Below are positions 32,398-33,785 of a stretch of 33,785 nt of DNA, in pieces. Origin of the DNA: Actinomadura bangladeshensis. GTDB taxonomy: Bacteria; Actinomycetota; Actinomycetes; Streptosporangiales; Streptosporangiaceae. The stretch spans positions 1 to 33,785 of the forward strand of contig NZ_SMJW01000067.1 of NCBI RefSeq assembly GCF_004348335.1, written 5' to 3'. A model generated the notes under the pieces. The model saw only the letters and a program-made list of their open reading frames with translations, was not told the origin of the DNA and did not search any database. Within the stretch, counting starts at the first letter, position 1. Each line of letters opens with the position of its first letter. The position numbers were made by a program, and so were the translations under genes.

Positions 32398-33785
32398 CGC
32401 GTGACCTGGAGCCGGCGGACGGGCGGGTCGCTCAGCTCGACGCCGTCGTCGTCGGCGAAGCAGCGGAGCCAGTACGGCCCGGACGCGTCCGGGACCGCCA
32501 GGGACAGCTCGCCGGGCACGGGCACCTGCTCCCACGCGCCGAGCGTGTCGCCGTCGCCGGGGCGGTGCGGCATGACCCGCCCCGCGCGCAGCACCAGCGA
32601 CAGCCGCGCCACCCGCAGCGGCCGCGACGAGGTGAGCCGGATCGTCAGCGACCGCCGCCACGGCGGCCCCGACCGCAGCACGTCATACCGGACGATCGTG
32701 CGCGCCGCGACCACGGCGGTCACCGGCGGACCGGTCACTCGCGCGCCGCCCGCGGTCCCGGCCGCCGCGACCGAGACCTCCACGGAGGCGTCCTCGGGGA
32801 CGGGCAGCCGGATCCCGCCCTGGGTGTCGTAGGAGGCCCGGGTCACGGCCTGCGTCCTCGGCTCGCCGCCGATCCGGTGGACGAGGTCGACCTCGGCGAC
32901 GTCCGCGGGCCAGTCGAACCCGACGTGCACGTACGCGCCGCGCCGCTCGGCGACCAGCCGGCGCGGCGGCGGCAGGTTCACGTGCCGGTGGTAGGCGCCG
33001 ATCGCGGCGGTGCCCTCGGCGACCGTCACCGCGAGCAGCCACCCGCCGGCCCCCGGCCGCACCTCGATCCCGCCCGGGACCGGCGCGCACGCCAGCCGCC
33101 GCGTCTCCCGCCGCACCTCCTCCAGCGGGACGAGCGCGCTGCGCGGCCACGGCGGCGGGCCGTCCGACAGCACCAGCTCCACGGCCCCGTGCGCGGGCGG
33201 CTCGAACCGGACCCGCACCAGCCCCGGATCGGACGCGCCGGTCTCCGCGCGGACCTCGTAGACGGGCTCGGGCGGCGCGCTGGGCGTGGCCGACGCCCGC
33301 ACGCCGTCCGTCATGACCTCCCGCCCGGACGCGTCGAGGTAGACGGCCGAGACCAGGTAGTGGTGGGTGCGCCCGTTCGGCACCGGCTCGCGGAACCCGT
33401 CCCGCCCCGCCGGCACGGGACGCCCGTCCCGCACGACGACGACCCGCGCCGCCTCGCCCGGACACCGCCACCGTCCGGTGACCTGCCCGTCGCCGGCGAC
33501 CAGCTCGACATCGGAGGGCTCCGGCCGCACCACCACGGGCCCCGCCACGGCGGGCGCCGCCGCGCCTTCCCCGCGAACCGCGAACACCGCGTAGTACACC
33601 GGTACGTTCACGGGCGGCCGCGCGTCCACCGGCCCCGCGACGGGCTCGCCGTCCCGCAGGTCCCGCGGCGCCCGCCCGACCCGCCGCACGAGGTGGTAGC
33701 CGATCTCGCCCGCGGGGGACGGCGACCCCTCCCACGACAGCCGCACCGCCGCGCCGTGCCCGCCCGCGCCGGCGGGGTCGACGTC
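32394..33785 (-). CDS. Fibronectin III-repeat protein of the GAP1/GTPase operon, 5' end missing
   Basis: At least 463 codons; the frame stays open to the window edge. Several FN3-like beta-sandwich units can be followed (strands such as VRLSWEGSPSPAGEIGYHLV, VYYAVFAVRGEG, HYLVSAVYLDASG, VEVSVAAAG). No signal peptide or membrane helix is visible in this part, and cysteines are few, so it may be cytoplasmic. It is the most upstream visible gene of the operon and overlaps the next start by 4 bases. A recognition or scaffold role in the GTPase system is inferred. More of the operon, and its promoter, must lie beyond the edge. Confidence 0.75.
   Translation of the reverse strand, partial: DVDPAGAGGHGAAVRLSWEGSPSPAGEIGYHLVRRVGRAPRDLRDGEPVAGPVDARPPVNVPVYYAVFAVRGEGAAAPAVAGPVVVRPEPSDVELVAGDGQVTGRWRCPGEAARVVVVRDGRPVPAGRDGFREPVPNGRTHHYLVSAVYLDASGREVMTDGVRASATPSAPPEPVYEVRAETGASDPGLVRVRFEPPAHGAVELVLSDGPPPWPRSALVPLEEVRRETRRLACAPVPGGIEVRPGAGGWLLAVTVAEGTAAIGAYHRHVNLPPPRRLVAERRGAYVHVGFDWPADVAEVDLVHRIGGEPRTQAVTRASYDTQGGIRLPVPEDASVEVSVAAAGTAGGARVTGPPVTAVVAARTIVRYDVLRSGPPWRRSLTIRLTSSRPLRVARLSLVLRAGRVMPHRPGDGDTLGAWEQVPVPGELSLAVPDASGPYWLRCFADDDGVELSDPPVRRLQVTR

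Overview
The window is chromosomal DNA from a very GC-rich filamentous actinobacterium. Codon third positions are almost all G or C, GTG and TTG starts are common, and there are many TetR/GntR regulators and secreted enzymes. The overall flavour suggests Thermomonosporaceae or Streptosporangiales (Actinomadura-like), but that placement is inference. I call 28 protein genes, two of them cut by the window edges. I see no rRNA, tRNA, CRISPR array, transposase or phage gene.

Layout. (1) 1-4426 carries the 3' end of a fibronectin-III/SH3-like protein, a membrane Ser/Thr kinase with a TPHT repeat linker and an extracellular FN3-like domain, and a divergent single-pass membrane protein of unknown function. 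(2) 4504-7970 is lipid metabolism: alpha-methylacyl-CoA racemase, secreted lipase, acyl-CoA dehydrogenase. (3) 8084-14995 is a catabolic cluster: class III aminotransferase, GntR/FCD regulator, two Asp/Glu-racemase-superfamily (maleate isomerase/arylmalonate decarboxylase-like) paralogues, a DUF3830 protein, and divergently a 2-hydroxyacid dehydrogenase and an amidase. Two copies of the palindrome GATTGTNGACAATC sit exactly on the promoters of this cluster, so it looks like one regulon controlled by its own GntR protein. (4) 14982-17484 holds a zinc alcohol dehydrogenase, a TetR regulator and a DUF1707/LiaF-like protein. (5) 17542-23623 holds an FdhF/YdeP-type molybdopterin oxidoreductase, an HtrA-like lipoprotein protease and a divergent two-gene ABC exporter. 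(6) 23613-27330 holds a phosphotriesterase-family hydrolase with a divergent TetR, a Bcr/CflA MFS exporter and a RutE-like nitroreductase.

(7) 27469-33785 is the most unusual part. Four tightly coupled minus-strand genes encode an FN3-rich protein (cut by the edge), a zinc-ribbon GTPase, a GTPase-associated protein 1 (GAP1)-like protein, and a second GTPase embedded in a multi-pass membrane protein with its own zinc ribbons. Adjacent genes overlap by 1-4 bases or are 4 bases apart. This matches the GAP1/'double GTPase' systems predicted by comparative genomics to be NTP-dependent biological conflict systems; I know of no experimental function.

Non-coding highlights. A roughly 74-bp palindromic element is present twice in opposite orientation with only two differences. 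Each copy lies between convergent genes, so it looks like a dispersed bidirectional terminator. A 14-bp unit is repeated four times between the GTPase operon and the nitroreductase gene. Several clear operator palindromes lie in divergent promoter regions.
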